A DNA stretch of 64,000 nt from Streptomyces agglomeratus (GTDB taxonomy: Bacteria > Actinomycetota > Actinomycetes > Streptomycetales > Streptomycetaceae), in the NCBI RefSeq assembly GCF_001746415.1, contig NZ_MEHJ01000001.1, positions 7,136,501 to 7,200,500 of the forward strand, given 5' to 3'. Every line of letters starts with the position of its first letter. The first letter of the stretch is position 1. A program made the translations under genes and the position numbers. Shown piece after piece: positions 34,274 through 42,872 of the stretch. Below the pieces are notes generated by a model. It saw only the letters and a program-made list of their open reading frames with translations, was not told the DNA's origin and did not search any database.

Positions 34274-35299
34274 TCATATGTTGTAGATGCCGGTCTTGTA
34301 GCGGGAGAGGTTGCCGGGGTCGCGGAAGAAGTCGATGGTGTGCCCGAGCCCCTGCTCCAGGTCGTGCTCGGGCTGCCATCCGGTGGCGGTACGCAGCCGT
34401 GTGGCATCGGCGACCAGGCGCATCACCTCGGAATTCGCGGGCCGGATGCGCTGTTCGTCCTCGCGTACGTCGAGGTCCGCGTCCATCAGCTTGCCGATGA
34501 GCCGGGTGAGTTCGCCCACCGAGATCTCACCGCCGGTACCGGCGTTGAACGTTCGTCCCACGACCGCCTCGGCGGGCGCGGTGCCCACCGCCAGGAAGGC
34601 GCGCGCGGTGTCCTTGACGTACAGGAAGTCACGGGTGGGACGCAGGTCCCCGAGGGTGATCGTCCGCTCCCCGGCGGCGACCTGGCCGATCACGGTCGGG
34701 ATGACCGCCCGCATCGACTGGCGCGGCCCGAAGGTGTTGAAGGGGCGCAGGGTGACGACGGGGGTCTCGAAACTGGCGTGGTAGCTGTCGGCGAGACGGT
34801 CGCCGCCCGCCTTCGACGCGGCGTACGGCGACTGTGTGCTGATCGGGTGGTCCTCGGTGATCGGCACGGTCTGCGCGGTGCCGTACGTCTCGCTCGTCGA
34901 GGTGTGGACCAGGCGCGGGGTGCCCTGCCTGCGCACCGCTTCGAGGACGTTGAGGGTGCCCGTGACGTTGGTGTCCACGTAGCTGTGCGGGGCCTGGTAG
35001 GAGTACGGGATCGCGATGAGGGCGGCCAGGTGGTACACGGCCTCCGCGCCCTCGATGAGCCCGTTGACCGAACCGGGGTCGCGGACGTCGCCGAGGACGA
35101 TCTCCACCTGGTCGAGGGTCTCGGCGGAGAGGGTCTCCAGCCACCCGTAGGAGGAGAAGGAGTTGTACTGGGCCATGGCACGGACCCGGTGGCCGGCCGC
35201 GACGAGCGCCTCCGTGAGGTGGGAGCCGATGAAGCCCTCGGCGCCGGTGACGGCGACAAGTGAGTTTGCTGGTACGGGCGCTGGTGCCGGTGCGGTCAC
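34274..35299 (-). CDS. NAD-dependent 4,6-dehydratase/epimerase (LegB-like SDR)
   Basis: GTG at 35299 with GAGGAG upstream, 341 residues. VAVTGAEGFIGSHLTEAL is the Rossmann motif; TSTSETYGTAQ and YAASK give the catalytic Ser/Thr-Tyr-Lys set; RPFNTFGPRQS and RDFLYVKDTARAF follow LegB/GDP-mannose-dehydratase-like enzymes. In the exopolysaccharide context it may supply UDP-GalNAc or a related 4-epimerised or dehydrated sugar, the role Uge3 plays in Aspergillus. That role is inferred. Confidence 0.88.
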   Translation of the reverse strand: MTAPAPAPVPANSLVAVTGAEGFIGSHLTEALVAAGHRVRAMAQYNSFSSYGWLETLSAETLDQVEIVLGDVRDPGSVNGLIEGAEAVYHLAALIAIPYSYQAPHSYVDTNVTGTLNVLEAVRRQGTPRLVHTSTSETYGTAQTVPITEDHPISTQSPYAASKAGGDRLADSYHASFETPVVTLRPFNTFGPRQSMRAVIPTVIGQVAAGERTITLGDLRPTRDFLYVKDTARAFLAVGTAPAEAVVGRTFNAGTGGEISVGELTRLIGKLMDADLDVREDEQRIRPANSEVMRLVADATRLRTATGWQPEHDLEQGLGHTIDFFRDPGNLSRYKTGIYNI

Positions 35300-35347
35300 A
35301 GGGACGCTCCTCGGTCGGTGGTGACGGGGATCGGTCGGTTCGGGAGT

Positions 35348-36709
35348 TCAGCGGTGTGCGGTGGGCCTGCCGAGGATCCGGCAGGCCAGGAACAGGAGGA
35401 CGAGGGCGGCGGCGCAGCGGCAGAGCAGCTGGACGGGCCCGGTCGGGAGCCCGGCGGCCGTGGCGGCGGCTTCCCCGGCGGCTGCGGTCAGACAGACCGC
35501 AGCCGGTGGCCAGGCCACTCCGAACGCCTGGAGCAGCAGGGCGGTCCACAGGACCGCTCCCAGCCCGAGCAGGGGAGCCGCACCGGCCCCGGCGAACACG
35601 GCGCCGGCCGCCAGCAGGACGACGTAGGCGCTCAGGCACAGCGCCAGGGCGCGGGCGGCACGCAGGGTGAAGTCCCGCGGCTGGGTGCTGGCGCGCAGCG
35701 CCGCGACGGCGAGCCCCCGGTAGCGGTAGAGCAGCCACTCGGCGAAGCCCATGCTGAGCGTCAGGACGACGACGGCGTACGGGTCCACAGCCCCCGTGAG
35801 CATCGCGAGCACCCCGGCCGCCAGGCCGAACAGCCCGTACGGAAGCGAGCGCGTCAGCGGGGGCGTGGCACCAGCGGGCGCGGGGCCCGAGCGCAGCGCG
35901 GCACGGACCGCGTGCGCCGCCGCGAGCGCCGCGAGGCCGGCGGTGGCGAGCAGCAGGGCCGCCGCCACGGCGCCGGGCGGCTGCCACCAGGGCAGGGCGG
36001 CGGCGCCGGCGGTGACGGGCGACAGCGCCGCCAGCAGCGCGCGTTCGCGGCCGAGGACGAGGAGCACGGTCGCCGCGCCGAGGTAGCAGGACTGCCCGGC
36101 GGCGAAGGCCCCGGCCGTCCCGGGGCCCGCGAGGAGCAGGCCCGCCACGGTGGCCAGGAGGGCTCCGGCCGGGGCCCCGAGCCGAAGGGTGCGGCCCGCG
36201 GCGGCCGGGCCGGTGGTGCCGAGCCGCAGGTAGGCGCGGTGGCTGAGGGCCTGGTTCCACGCCCAGGCCGTCAGGCCGGCGGCGACGAGCCCGCGGACGG
36301 CGTGCGGACCGTCCAGCAGCCCCGGGCCCAGCACATAGGCCAGGCCGGGCAGGGCGAACACCAGGCCGCGCAGGGCGCACCGCAGGTGGTCGGGTCGCCA
36401 GGGATCGGCGGTGGGCGGCGGCTCGGGATAGTGCCGGGGAACCCGGGCGTACAGGTCCTCGGCCAGCGTGAAAAGACCGGAACGGGCGTAGCGCGTGGTG
36501 ATCTGATCACCTGTCAGGCCGTCGGACTCCAAGAGCGCGGCGACCTCGTAGGGATGGACGGCGGCGGACACGGGCTCCATCAGCCGGTCCGCGAGTTCGT
36601 CGATCGGGTCGGCGGCCCAGCTGGGCCGCGCCCTGGGCTCCTTCCGCTGCCGGGGCAGGGCGGGCAGGCTGTCTCCCTCGCCCGGCAGCAGCCGCAAAGG
36701 GCCGCTCAT
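35348..36709 (-). CDS. Polytopic membrane protein of exopolysaccharide operon
   Basis: 453 residues; the ATG at 36709 overlaps the glycosyltransferase stop (ATGA). Residues 1 to about 105 are soluble (HPYEVAALLESDGLTGDQI, YARSGLFTLAEDLYARVP). The remaining 350 residues hold roughly ten hydrophobic helices rich in Ala/Leu/Gly. It has no recognised family signature. Tight coupling to a PelF-type glycosyltransferase suggests it forms the membrane export half of a synthase, as PelG does for PelF or as the membrane helices of Gt4C do. Size is close to PelG, but similarity could not be shown by eye. Confidence 0.7.
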   Translation of the reverse strand: MSGPLRLLPGEGDSLPALPRQRKEPRARPSWAADPIDELADRLMEPVSAAVHPYEVAALLESDGLTGDQITTRYARSGLFTLAEDLYARVPRHYPEPPPTADPWRPDHLRCALRGLVFALPGLAYVLGPGLLDGPHAVRGLVAAGLTAWAWNQALSHRAYLRLGTTGPAAAGRTLRLGAPAGALLATVAGLLLAGPGTAGAFAAGQSCYLGAATVLLVLGRERALLAALSPVTAGAAALPWWQPPGAVAAALLLATAGLAALAAAHAVRAALRSGPAPAGATPPLTRSLPYGLFGLAAGVLAMLTGAVDPYAVVVLTLSMGFAEWLLYRYRGLAVAALRASTQPRDFTLRAARALALCLSAYVVLLAAGAVFAGAGAAPLLGLGAVLWTALLLQAFGVAWPPAAVCLTAAAGEAAATAAGLPTGPVQLLCRCAAALVLLFLACRILGRPTAHR

Positions 36710-38205
36710 CCGAGGGCTCCCGCGCGCTCGTCTTCCCGCCACGCGGCGGAGCCGGTCGCCGGTACCCCGCCCGCCAGTTCGGTGTAGATGGAGCGGAAGG
36801 TGTCGATGGTCTGGCGGAGCGTGAACTGCTCGATGACGCGCAACCGCGCGCCCACCCCCATCGCGGCCCTGCGCGCCGGGTCGCGGAGCAGCTCCAGGGC
36901 CGCGCGGGCCATGGCCTCCGGTTCCCTCGGCGGCACGACCAGGCCGGTGTCGCCGACGGCCTCCCGTACGCCGCCGACATCCGTGGAGACCGTGGCCCGC
37001 CCGCAGGACATGGCTTCGATGAGCGTGAAGGGGAAGCCTTCGCTGATGCTGGACAGCATCACCGCGTTGCCCGCCGCGTACGCGTCGCGGATGTCGTCCA
37101 CCCGGCCCTCGAAGACGACGGCGTCCGCGTGCCCGAGCTCCGCCGCGAGGGCCTCGCAGCGCTCCCGGTACGCCTCACCGCCGCGCGGGGTACCGCCGAA
37201 CAGTCGCAGTCGTGCGTCCGGTATCTCGGCCCTGACCAGGGCGAAAGCCCTGATGAGGGTCTCCAGGTCCTTGATCGGGTCGACCCGCCCCGCCCAGCTG
37301 AGCGTGGGTACGTCCGGCTCGGGCCCGGCGGCCGGGAAGGCCGCCGGATCGACGCCGTTGTAGACGGTACGTATCAACTCCGGCGCCGCGCCGCCCTGTT
37401 CCTCCCACAGCCGGTTGTAGCGGTTGCCCGGCGTGATCAGGTCCGCCGTACGGTACGTCTCCTCGGCGAGCAGCCGGAAGAAGCCGAGAAGCAGTGCCTT
37501 GACCGGCCACCGGTAGGGGCCGGTGCGATAGCCGAGGTAGCGCTCGCGCAGGTACACGCCGTGCTCGGTGAGCAGCAGCGGCACCCCGTGCAGCCGCCGC
37601 GCGACGAGCCCGGGAAGCACCGCCAGGCCACCGCTGACCGCGTGGGACACGCCGTTCTCGGGCGGAGCGGCGGTGAGCGGGCGCAGGGCGTGTTCCAGCA
37701 GGTCGGTGGCGGTCAGGGCGTCGTGCAGCGTGGGCCGGGCCGCGTGCACCGGCAGGCCGGGGCGGTTCCAGACGGCGGCCAGGACGCCGACGGCCCGGTC
37801 GGTACGGAGGGCGGGTGCGAGCAGACCGTCCCGGGCGGCCCGGGCCAGCTCGTGCAGCGCGGGCCCGAACCGGCCCTCGGCGGAGGGATCGAGGAGTGCG
37901 GTCAGGAAGTCTTCGTACGCCGTCATCAGCTGTCGGCGGCGACGGCCGCGCGGCGCCCTGCCGACCGGGTCCGGGCCCCACATGGGCACGGTGACGGGCG
38001 GCGAGACGTGGCGGGGCAGTTCCCAGGCGAGCGGTTCCCGGCCCGTGCCGGTCACGGCTATGACCCGGAAGTCGAAGTCGGGCATTCCCTGGACGAGCTG
38101 GTCGCACCACACGCTGACGCCGCCGTGGCTGTGCGGATAGGTGCCTTCGGTGAGGAGCGTGACCCGGACCGCGCCGGACTGCGGCACGCGGAGTAAATCG
38201 GGCAT
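36706..38205 (-). CDS. GT4-family glycosyltransferase, PelF type
   Basis: 499 residues. The N-terminus has VTLLTEGTYPHSHGGVSVW, the hallmark of PelF-type GT4 enzymes, and LLLTEHGVYLRERYLGY follows near residue 210. The C-terminal GT-B domain has TLSWAGRVDPIKDLETLI and the E-x7-E motif SEGFPFTLIEA near 389-397. PelF uses UDP-GlcNAc/GalNAc to polymerise Pel polysaccharide, and the related GT4 domain of fungal Gt4C makes galactosaminogalactan. It overlaps the membrane-protein gene by 4 nt, implying a complex. This is the likely polymerase of the cluster. Confidence 0.9.
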   Translation of the reverse strand: MPDLLRVPQSGAVRVTLLTEGTYPHSHGGVSVWCDQLVQGMPDFDFRVIAVTGTGREPLAWELPRHVSPPVTVPMWGPDPVGRAPRGRRRRQLMTAYEDFLTALLDPSAEGRFGPALHELARAARDGLLAPALRTDRAVGVLAAVWNRPGLPVHAARPTLHDALTATDLLEHALRPLTAAPPENGVSHAVSGGLAVLPGLVARRLHGVPLLLTEHGVYLRERYLGYRTGPYRWPVKALLLGFFRLLAEETYRTADLITPGNRYNRLWEEQGGAAPELIRTVYNGVDPAAFPAAGPEPDVPTLSWAGRVDPIKDLETLIRAFALVRAEIPDARLRLFGGTPRGGEAYRERCEALAAELGHADAVVFEGRVDDIRDAYAAGNAVMLSSISEGFPFTLIEAMSCGRATVSTDVGGVREAVGDTGLVVPPREPEAMARAALELLRDPARRAAMGVGARLRVIEQFTLRQTIDTFRSIYTELAGGVPATGSAAWREDERAGALG

Positions 38206-38322
38206 GACGAGATGGTCCCCCGTGGAGATGCTGGTACGTCGCTGGTCGTGTCCGGCCGGATCGCGCCCGGCCGTGGCCGGCCGCGCCCGGCCGCGTCCGG
38301 GGTGGTGCGGGTGGGGCGTGCG

Positions 38323-40485
38323 TCAGCCGGTGACGCCGTACGGCACTCTCTTTCGCACCCCGGCCGGAACCGGCAGGCGCTTAGCGCTGTCCGCCACCGG
38401 CTCGGCCCGGTCGGGCGCCGCCGCCCCGGCCGTGGCGCCGGCCGGCAGCGTGAGTGTCACGCGGTCCTGGAGGAGTGCGGGCGAGACCCAGCCCGACAGC
38501 GCACCGGCGTACGGGCTGCCGAACGTCTGGCTGCCGAGCAGCAGGCTCTGCCGGGTGCCGGCGGGCATGGTGGCCGTGGCGCGGACGCCGCCCGGCGCCC
38601 GCACGGTGACGGTGTCGCCGATGCGGTACGCCGTCACCTGGCCGGCCTTGACGGCGGTGTTCCAGGCGGCCCGGTCGCGCAGTTCCGCGCCGATCTGCTG
38701 CTGGCGGAGGTTCACGAGCGGCGTGTTGGCGGCGTACAGCCCGGCGTAGTCGTCCAGGACGCGGTCCAGCACCGGGTAGGCGATGCGGTCCTCGGCGAGG
38801 TTCGACTGGTGGATGAAGTGCGGCCGGGGGTCGTTGGCGAGGGCATGGCCCAGGCCGATGCGGGCCTCCAGGGGCACGATGTAGTCGGCGTAGCCGGTCA
38901 CGGTGTCGAGCGGCTCGTCCAGGCAGGTGGTGCCGGGAGCGCTCTCGCAGACGCCGCTGCCGCCGTCGGCCCTACTGGTGTAGATCCAGTTGTACTCGTC
39001 GATCTGCTCGGTGGTCCGGCCCGCGTTGTAGAACACGTTCATGGGGTAGCGCGGCACGGTGAGCGCCGGGCCGACCTTCCGCTGGGCGCGGTCGCGCGAG
39101 TTGTCCGAGCCGAGCCAGGTGACGCCGTTGTCGGCGAGGGCGGGCCCGAGGTTCGGGTTGTCGTCCGGCTGCTGCGGCAGGATCTTCAGACCGGAGTGCT
39201 CACCGGTCACCAGCTCACCTGTCTCCAGCGGGAGCCCCGCACGCTGCCCCCAGGCGCGGTTCTCCCTGATCTGGGTGGAAATCTCGGCGCGGCTGACGTA
39301 CCGGGTGCTCCCGTCGGGGTTCTGGGCGCAGACCCAGGGCACGACCGTGACGTCCTGGACGCAGCCGAGGAAGGGATGGTTGTACGTGTGGTTGATCCAC
39401 CGGTAGGTGTTCCTGTCGGCGGTCAGCCGCTGCGCCAGCGGGTCGGTGCCGCCGTGCTCCTCCTTGTAGAGCTCGCTGCCACCGCCGTTGTACGCCATGT
39501 CCAGCGTGAAGCCCCTGGCCGCGGACCACTCGGCGGCGTACTGCGCGTCACCGGCCGTCATCCGGATCGGGTCGGGCTCGCCGCCCTGCCCCGGCGCGCA
39601 GTCCACGTCGCCGGGGGTGCAGTTGAGTTCGGTGTCCCACCGGTCGTCGGCGGCGAAGACGTCGTCGACGTGTACGGCGAAGTAATTGCGGGACGCGCCG
39701 AGCCGCACGCCCTGGGTCATCCAGTCCACGATGCCGCGGGCGAGCAGCCGGAACTGCTGCTGGTACTGGTTGTAGACGAAGCCGACGACCAGCTCGCGCC
39801 GCCCGTCGTGGCGGTACTCGCCGACGAGCGAACCCCGCTGCCCGGTGCCGGGCACCGGCGCCTCGACGTAGCTGGTGAAGTCCGCGCCCGGCAGTGGCCT
39901 GGCGGCGTATCCGTAACTCTCGCTCACCGAGGAGGAGTTGTTCTCGAAGGGGATGCCGCCGTCGAGGTAGCCGAAGGGCCCTGCGGCTCCGGCGGCCGTC
40001 ACCTCGGCGCGTACGCCGTCCAGCGACCCGCTGTAGCCGCCGTTCGCGGGGTGGTCGAGGCCGACCTCCGGGCGGGCGTAGGTGTACGCGTCGACCTGCG
40101 GGACGGCGAAGGTCTTCTCGTACGAGACGAGCGCCGCCATCTCGGCGGAACCGGCCCCGAACGGGTTGTCGTTGGGCAGCACGACGGCCTGGTACTTGGC
40201 CCGCCGACGGCCGTCGAGCGTGTCGGCGAGAAAGCCGCCATCGATCCTCGGGCGGTCCGGGCGGGTCAGGTCGAGCGCGGTGTACGGGGTGCCCGCGCCG
40301 TCGAGTTCGGCGGCGATCGCGGCGGTGGCGGGGCCTCCGTCGCTCACCACCAGGACGCGCAGGTCGATGCGCGGTGGCGCGGGCGCCGCCGCGGCCTGGT
40401 TGGCCGGAGCGAAGAGCGTCAGCACGAGCGCGGCGGACAGCGTGGATCTCGCGGCCCATCGGACCGTACGGCTTCTCGAGTGCAT
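38323..40485 (-). CDS. Secreted Agd3-like (CE18/CE4-like) polysaccharide deacetylase
   Basis: 720 residues with a signal peptide ending near AANQAAAA (about residue 34). Residues about 40-260 form an N-terminal sandwich-like domain (LRVLVVSDGG, YQAVVLPNDNPFG). The catalytic region begins FAVHVDDVFA (Asp274-Asp275) and continues to WINHTYNHPFLG (His366-x3-His370), a metal-binding D-D/H-x3-H set as in CE4 and the Aspergillus enzyme Agd3. Agd3 deacetylates galactosaminogalactan outside the cell. First gene of the operon; GGAGG precedes the ATG at 40485. The Agd3 assignment rests on recalled architecture and motifs. Confidence 0.82.
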   Translation of the reverse strand: MHSRSRTVRWAARSTLSAALVLTLFAPANQAAAAPAPPRIDLRVLVVSDGGPATAAIAAELDGAGTPYTALDLTRPDRPRIDGGFLADTLDGRRRAKYQAVVLPNDNPFGAGSAEMAALVSYEKTFAVPQVDAYTYARPEVGLDHPANGGYSGSLDGVRAEVTAAGAAGPFGYLDGGIPFENNSSSVSESYGYAARPLPGADFTSYVEAPVPGTGQRGSLVGEYRHDGRRELVVGFVYNQYQQQFRLLARGIVDWMTQGVRLGASRNYFAVHVDDVFAADDRWDTELNCTPGDVDCAPGQGGEPDPIRMTAGDAQYAAEWSAARGFTLDMAYNGGGSELYKEEHGGTDPLAQRLTADRNTYRWINHTYNHPFLGCVQDVTVVPWVCAQNPDGSTRYVSRAEISTQIRENRAWGQRAGLPLETGELVTGEHSGLKILPQQPDDNPNLGPALADNGVTWLGSDNSRDRAQRKVGPALTVPRYPMNVFYNAGRTTEQIDEYNWIYTSRADGGSGVCESAPGTTCLDEPLDTVTGYADYIVPLEARIGLGHALANDPRPHFIHQSNLAEDRIAYPVLDRVLDDYAGLYAANTPLVNLRQQQIGAELRDRAAWNTAVKAGQVTAYRIGDTVTVRAPGGVRATATMPAGTRQSLLLGSQTFGSPYAGALSGWVSPALLQDRVTLTLPAGATAGAAAPDRAEPVADSAKRLPVPAGVRKRVPYGVTG

Positions 40486-40499
40486 GGGTCCCTCCCCGT

Positions 40500-40561
40500 A
40501 GGGGCATGCCGAACGTGCGGTCGGCGTGCCCCTGCCCCCAGCGGAATGTTCGAACAGTCAA
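40500..40561 (-). promoter_or_regulatory. Hairpin plus palindrome in the exopolysaccharide operon leader
   Basis: An inverted repeat with 13-bp arms and one mismatch spans 40500-40533 (AGGGGCATGCCGA / TCGGCGTGCCCCT, 8-nt loop), ending 15 nt before the ATG and abutting the ribosome site. Upstream, the perfect palindrome TGTTCGAACA (40547-40556) abuts a -35-like TTGACT (40556-40561, minus strand). This suggests repressor or attenuator control. Confidence 0.5.
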
Positions 40562-40898
40562 TGCCCGTCCCGCTCTGTCGGATCACATACTGGGGTCAGC
40601 CATGGAGGTTTTGTGAGGGCGTCGTGAAACCTGGCGCGAAACACACCAGTCCCCGAGGCGGCCGGGCTCCTTCTGGCGGGCCACTCGGCACGCCTTCGAC
40701 GCCCCCGACGGCACAGGTTCGGCTTCTCCGCCACAGCTCACGCGTACGGTAAGCGCCTGCTGCGCTGACCGGCGCACTCCAGTGGTCCAGTCCACCGAAA
40801 ATGTCGCGGGGCCGGATATCGGATTCGGCCACGCCCGCCGGTCACGGCGAACCGGCGCGTTCCGGCACGGAGCATCGCGCGCCCCCGTACATCGGGCC
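40534..40898. other. Intergenic stretch, no gene recognised
   Basis: Short open frames on the minus strand (about 70-78 codons) show no recognisable domain. The stretch separates the exopolysaccharide operon from the isochorismatase-like gene and carries the former's promoter elements. Confidence 0.5.
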
Positions 40899-40904
40899 TA
40901 CGAT
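40899..40904 (+). promoter_or_regulatory. -10 element of a leaderless transcript
   Basis: TACGAT ends 7 nt before the GTG at 40912, with no Shine-Dalgarno sequence between. This places the transcription start at or next to the start codon. Confidence 0.5.
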
Positions 40905-40911
40905 CCTGTGC

Positions 40912-41400
40912 GTGACCACTGCACTGATCCTGATTGACCTGATGCCGCGCATCGTCGCCCTGCCGCTCGCTCCCCACTCCGGCGAGGAGGTACTGGCACG
41001 CTGCCGCCGGCTCGCCGAGGTGTTCAGGGCCAGTGGTCGCCCGGTGGTGCTGGTCCGGGTGGAACGGCCGGGTGTCGCCGAACAGCCGCCCGGCAGCGGC
41101 TTCGTCGACGGTCTGGTGCGGCCCGGTGACATCGTGGTCGTCAAGCGCACCGTCGGGGCGTTCCACGACACCGGCTTGGACGACCAGTTGCGCAGGCGTG
41201 GCGTGGCGAGCGTGGTACTCGCCGGCCTGGTTACCACCATGGGGGTGGAGTCCACGGCGCGAGCGGCGAGCGACCACGGTTACGAGGTGGAGTTCGTCGC
41301 CGACGCGATGTCCGGATTCACGGCGGACGAGCACGACTTCACCGTGGAGCGGATCTTCCCCCGGTTCGGGGAAGTGCGGAACGCGGCGGACTACGAGTGA
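40912..41400 (+). CDS. Isochorismatase-like hydrolase lacking the catalytic cysteine
   Basis: GTG at 40912, 162 residues. The fold signatures are present: Asp9 in ALILIDLMP, Lys78 in DIVVVKRTVGAF, and the loop VVLAGLVTTMGVESTAR. In active members this loop reads G-x-x-T-x-x-C-V; here the Cys position (111) is Gly. The Asp-Lys-Cys triad is therefore incomplete and hydrolysis by the usual mechanism is unlikely. It may be a binding or regulatory protein or use another nucleophile. Flanking genes give no clear partner. Confidence 0.82.
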   Translation: MTTALILIDLMPRIVALPLAPHSGEEVLARCRRLAEVFRASGRPVVLVRVERPGVAEQPPGSGFVDGLVRPGDIVVVKRTVGAFHDTGLDDQLRRRGVASVVLAGLVTTMGVESTARAASDHGYEVEFVADAMSGFTADEHDFTVERIFPRFGEVRNAADYE

Positions 41401-41413
41401 ATCGCCGACCGTG

Positions 41414-41481
41414 GTCCGTAGTCCGTAGTCCGTAGCCCGTATGCCCGTATGCCCGTATGCCCGTAAGCCCGTACGTCCGTA
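41414..41481. repeat. Tandem 7-8 bp repeats
   Basis: About nine units of GTCCGTA or GCCCGTAT in tandem between two convergent gene ends. Non-coding. Confidence 0.85.
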
Positions 41482-41498
41482 GCCGTCGTCGGCCGGGG

Positions 41499-42710
41499 TC
41501 AGGTGCCGCGGGTGAGCCTGGGGTGCGTTCCGTTGAGGTAGTCGTCCCCGATGTCGCGGAGTCTGTGGGCGGCGGACGTCCCGGCCGTCAGGGCGTGTGC
41601 GTCTCGCCAGAACCGGTCGAGCCCCGCCCCGCCGTCCAGCGCGTCGGCGTCGTCGGTGAGTTCGAGGACGCGCGCGGTGATGTGCGTGGCCGATCTGCTG
41701 GTGACCGCTTCGGCGGCGGCGACCCGGACCGCGATGTCCGCGCGGTCGTCGACGCCCAGTTGGGGTCCCGCGAGCAGCCCCCGGGCCAGGGCCTCGGCCG
41801 CCCGTTCGGTGACGGCCGCGGCCGTGTGGGCGGCGGTCGCCAGTTCTCCGTACGCGAGCAGGACGTACGGGTCGCCACCCGGCCGGTCGGCGTACTCCTC
41901 GCGCGCGCTCGCGGGCAGCCGCGCGGGCGGCGCGCCGCGGCTGATGTCCCGTGCCTCGGCCAGAGCTCCTTCGGCTATGCCCAGGCCGACGTGGGCGAGC
42001 AGGAGGCTGAGCGCGAGAGGGGCGAGCGAGGTGAACGGGGAGGCGGTGTGCTCGTCGCGGGGGAGGGCCCCGAGCACCTGGTCGGCGCTCACCGGTACGT
42101 GGTCGAAGTCCACTTCGCCGGCCCCCGAGAGGCGCTGTCCCAGGCGGTCGTTCGCGGTGTCCGTCCGTACGCCGGTGTGATCGGGGTCCACCAGCACGAT
42201 CAGGTGTTCCCGGGTGGCCCTGCACGTCGCGCCCAGGACCAGCCGGTCCGCCACCGTGACACCGGCCCGGAAGCCGCCCCGGCCGTCGAGAACGTAACCT
42301 CCCCGGACCGGGGTGAGGGTGAGGCCGGACCCGGCGTCCTTCCCCTCGACGTGGGTGCTGCCGCCCAGCAGCCACTGTTCGGCCACTGCCCGGCTCTCGA
42401 ACGCGTCCCGCTTCTCCGGGGAGCCGAAGAAACGGGCGCTCCAGGACAGCGCGTAGTGGTGGGCGAGCAGTTCACCGATGGAACCGTCGGCTGCCGAGAT
42501 CTCCCGCACGACGGAACAGGCGGTGCGCCAGTGGGCGCCCCGGCCCGCCGGGCCGGGCGGGGTCAGGAGCGCGGGCAGGCCGGCTTCTCTTAACCGTGAC
42601 ACCTCGTCGAACGGCGGCTTGCCCGCGCGGTCACGGGCCGGCGCGTCCACGGCGAGATCGTCCGCCAGTTCGCGGGTGACGCGCGCCCATATCGCCTCGT
42701 CGGCCACCAT
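41499..42710 (-). CDS. Acyl-CoA-dehydrogenase-like flavin monooxygenase (SfnB/DszC type)
   Basis: 403 residues with the acyl-CoA dehydrogenase fold: an N-terminal helical domain, a mid beta domain (LGGSTHVEGKDAG, LTPVRGGYVLDGRGGFRAG) and a C-terminal four-helix bundle. The sequence style matches FMNH2-dependent SfnB/DszC enzymes, which act on sulfones and related sulfur sources, rather than true acyl-CoA dehydrogenases. The ATG at 42710 follows an inverted repeat that could bind the Rrf2 regulator encoded just upstream. Role in sulfur scavenging is inferred. Confidence 0.78.
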   Translation of the reverse strand: MVADEAIWARVTRELADDLAVDAPARDRAGKPPFDEVSRLREAGLPALLTPPGPAGRGAHWRTACSVVREISAADGSIGELLAHHYALSWSARFFGSPEKRDAFESRAVAEQWLLGGSTHVEGKDAGSGLTLTPVRGGYVLDGRGGFRAGVTVADRLVLGATCRATREHLIVLVDPDHTGVRTDTANDRLGQRLSGAGEVDFDHVPVSADQVLGALPRDEHTASPFTSLAPLALSLLLAHVGLGIAEGALAEARDISRGAPPARLPASAREEYADRPGGDPYVLLAYGELATAAHTAAAVTERAAEALARGLLAGPQLGVDDRADIAVRVAAAEAVTSRSATHITARVLELTDDADALDGGAGLDRFWRDAHALTAGTSAAHRLRDIGDDYLNGTHPRLTRGT

Positions 42711-42738
42711 CTCCGGTCTCCGATTCCTCGTATTCCCA

Positions 42739-42765
42739 GTATTCCGACTGGATTAGTAGGGATAC
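42739..42765. promoter_or_regulatory. Candidate Rrf2-regulator operator
   Basis: Inverted repeat GTATTCC-N13-GGGATAC (one mismatch) located 29-55 nt before the flavin monooxygenase ATG and downstream of the Rrf2 gene. Arm spacing is typical of Rrf2-family dimers. Confidence 0.45.
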
Positions 42766-42872
42766 TGCCACGGGAGCGCGCCGCATCCCAAGAGGGCGAC
42801 CGAGGGGCGGACGTCCGGGTCCGCACTTCGGGACGGCGAACCGGCGGCGACGGCGGGAAGCCGGGCGGGCGG

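Noticed and set aside
40547..40556. LexA box at TGTTCGAACA
   Set aside because: The actinobacterial SOS box needs GAAC and GTTC separated by 4 nt; here the halves are fused in the other order.
40583..40832. Small minus-strand ORFs upstream of the exopolysaccharide operon
   Set aside because: No ribosome site, no domain, and poor codon bias; more likely leader or promoter DNA.
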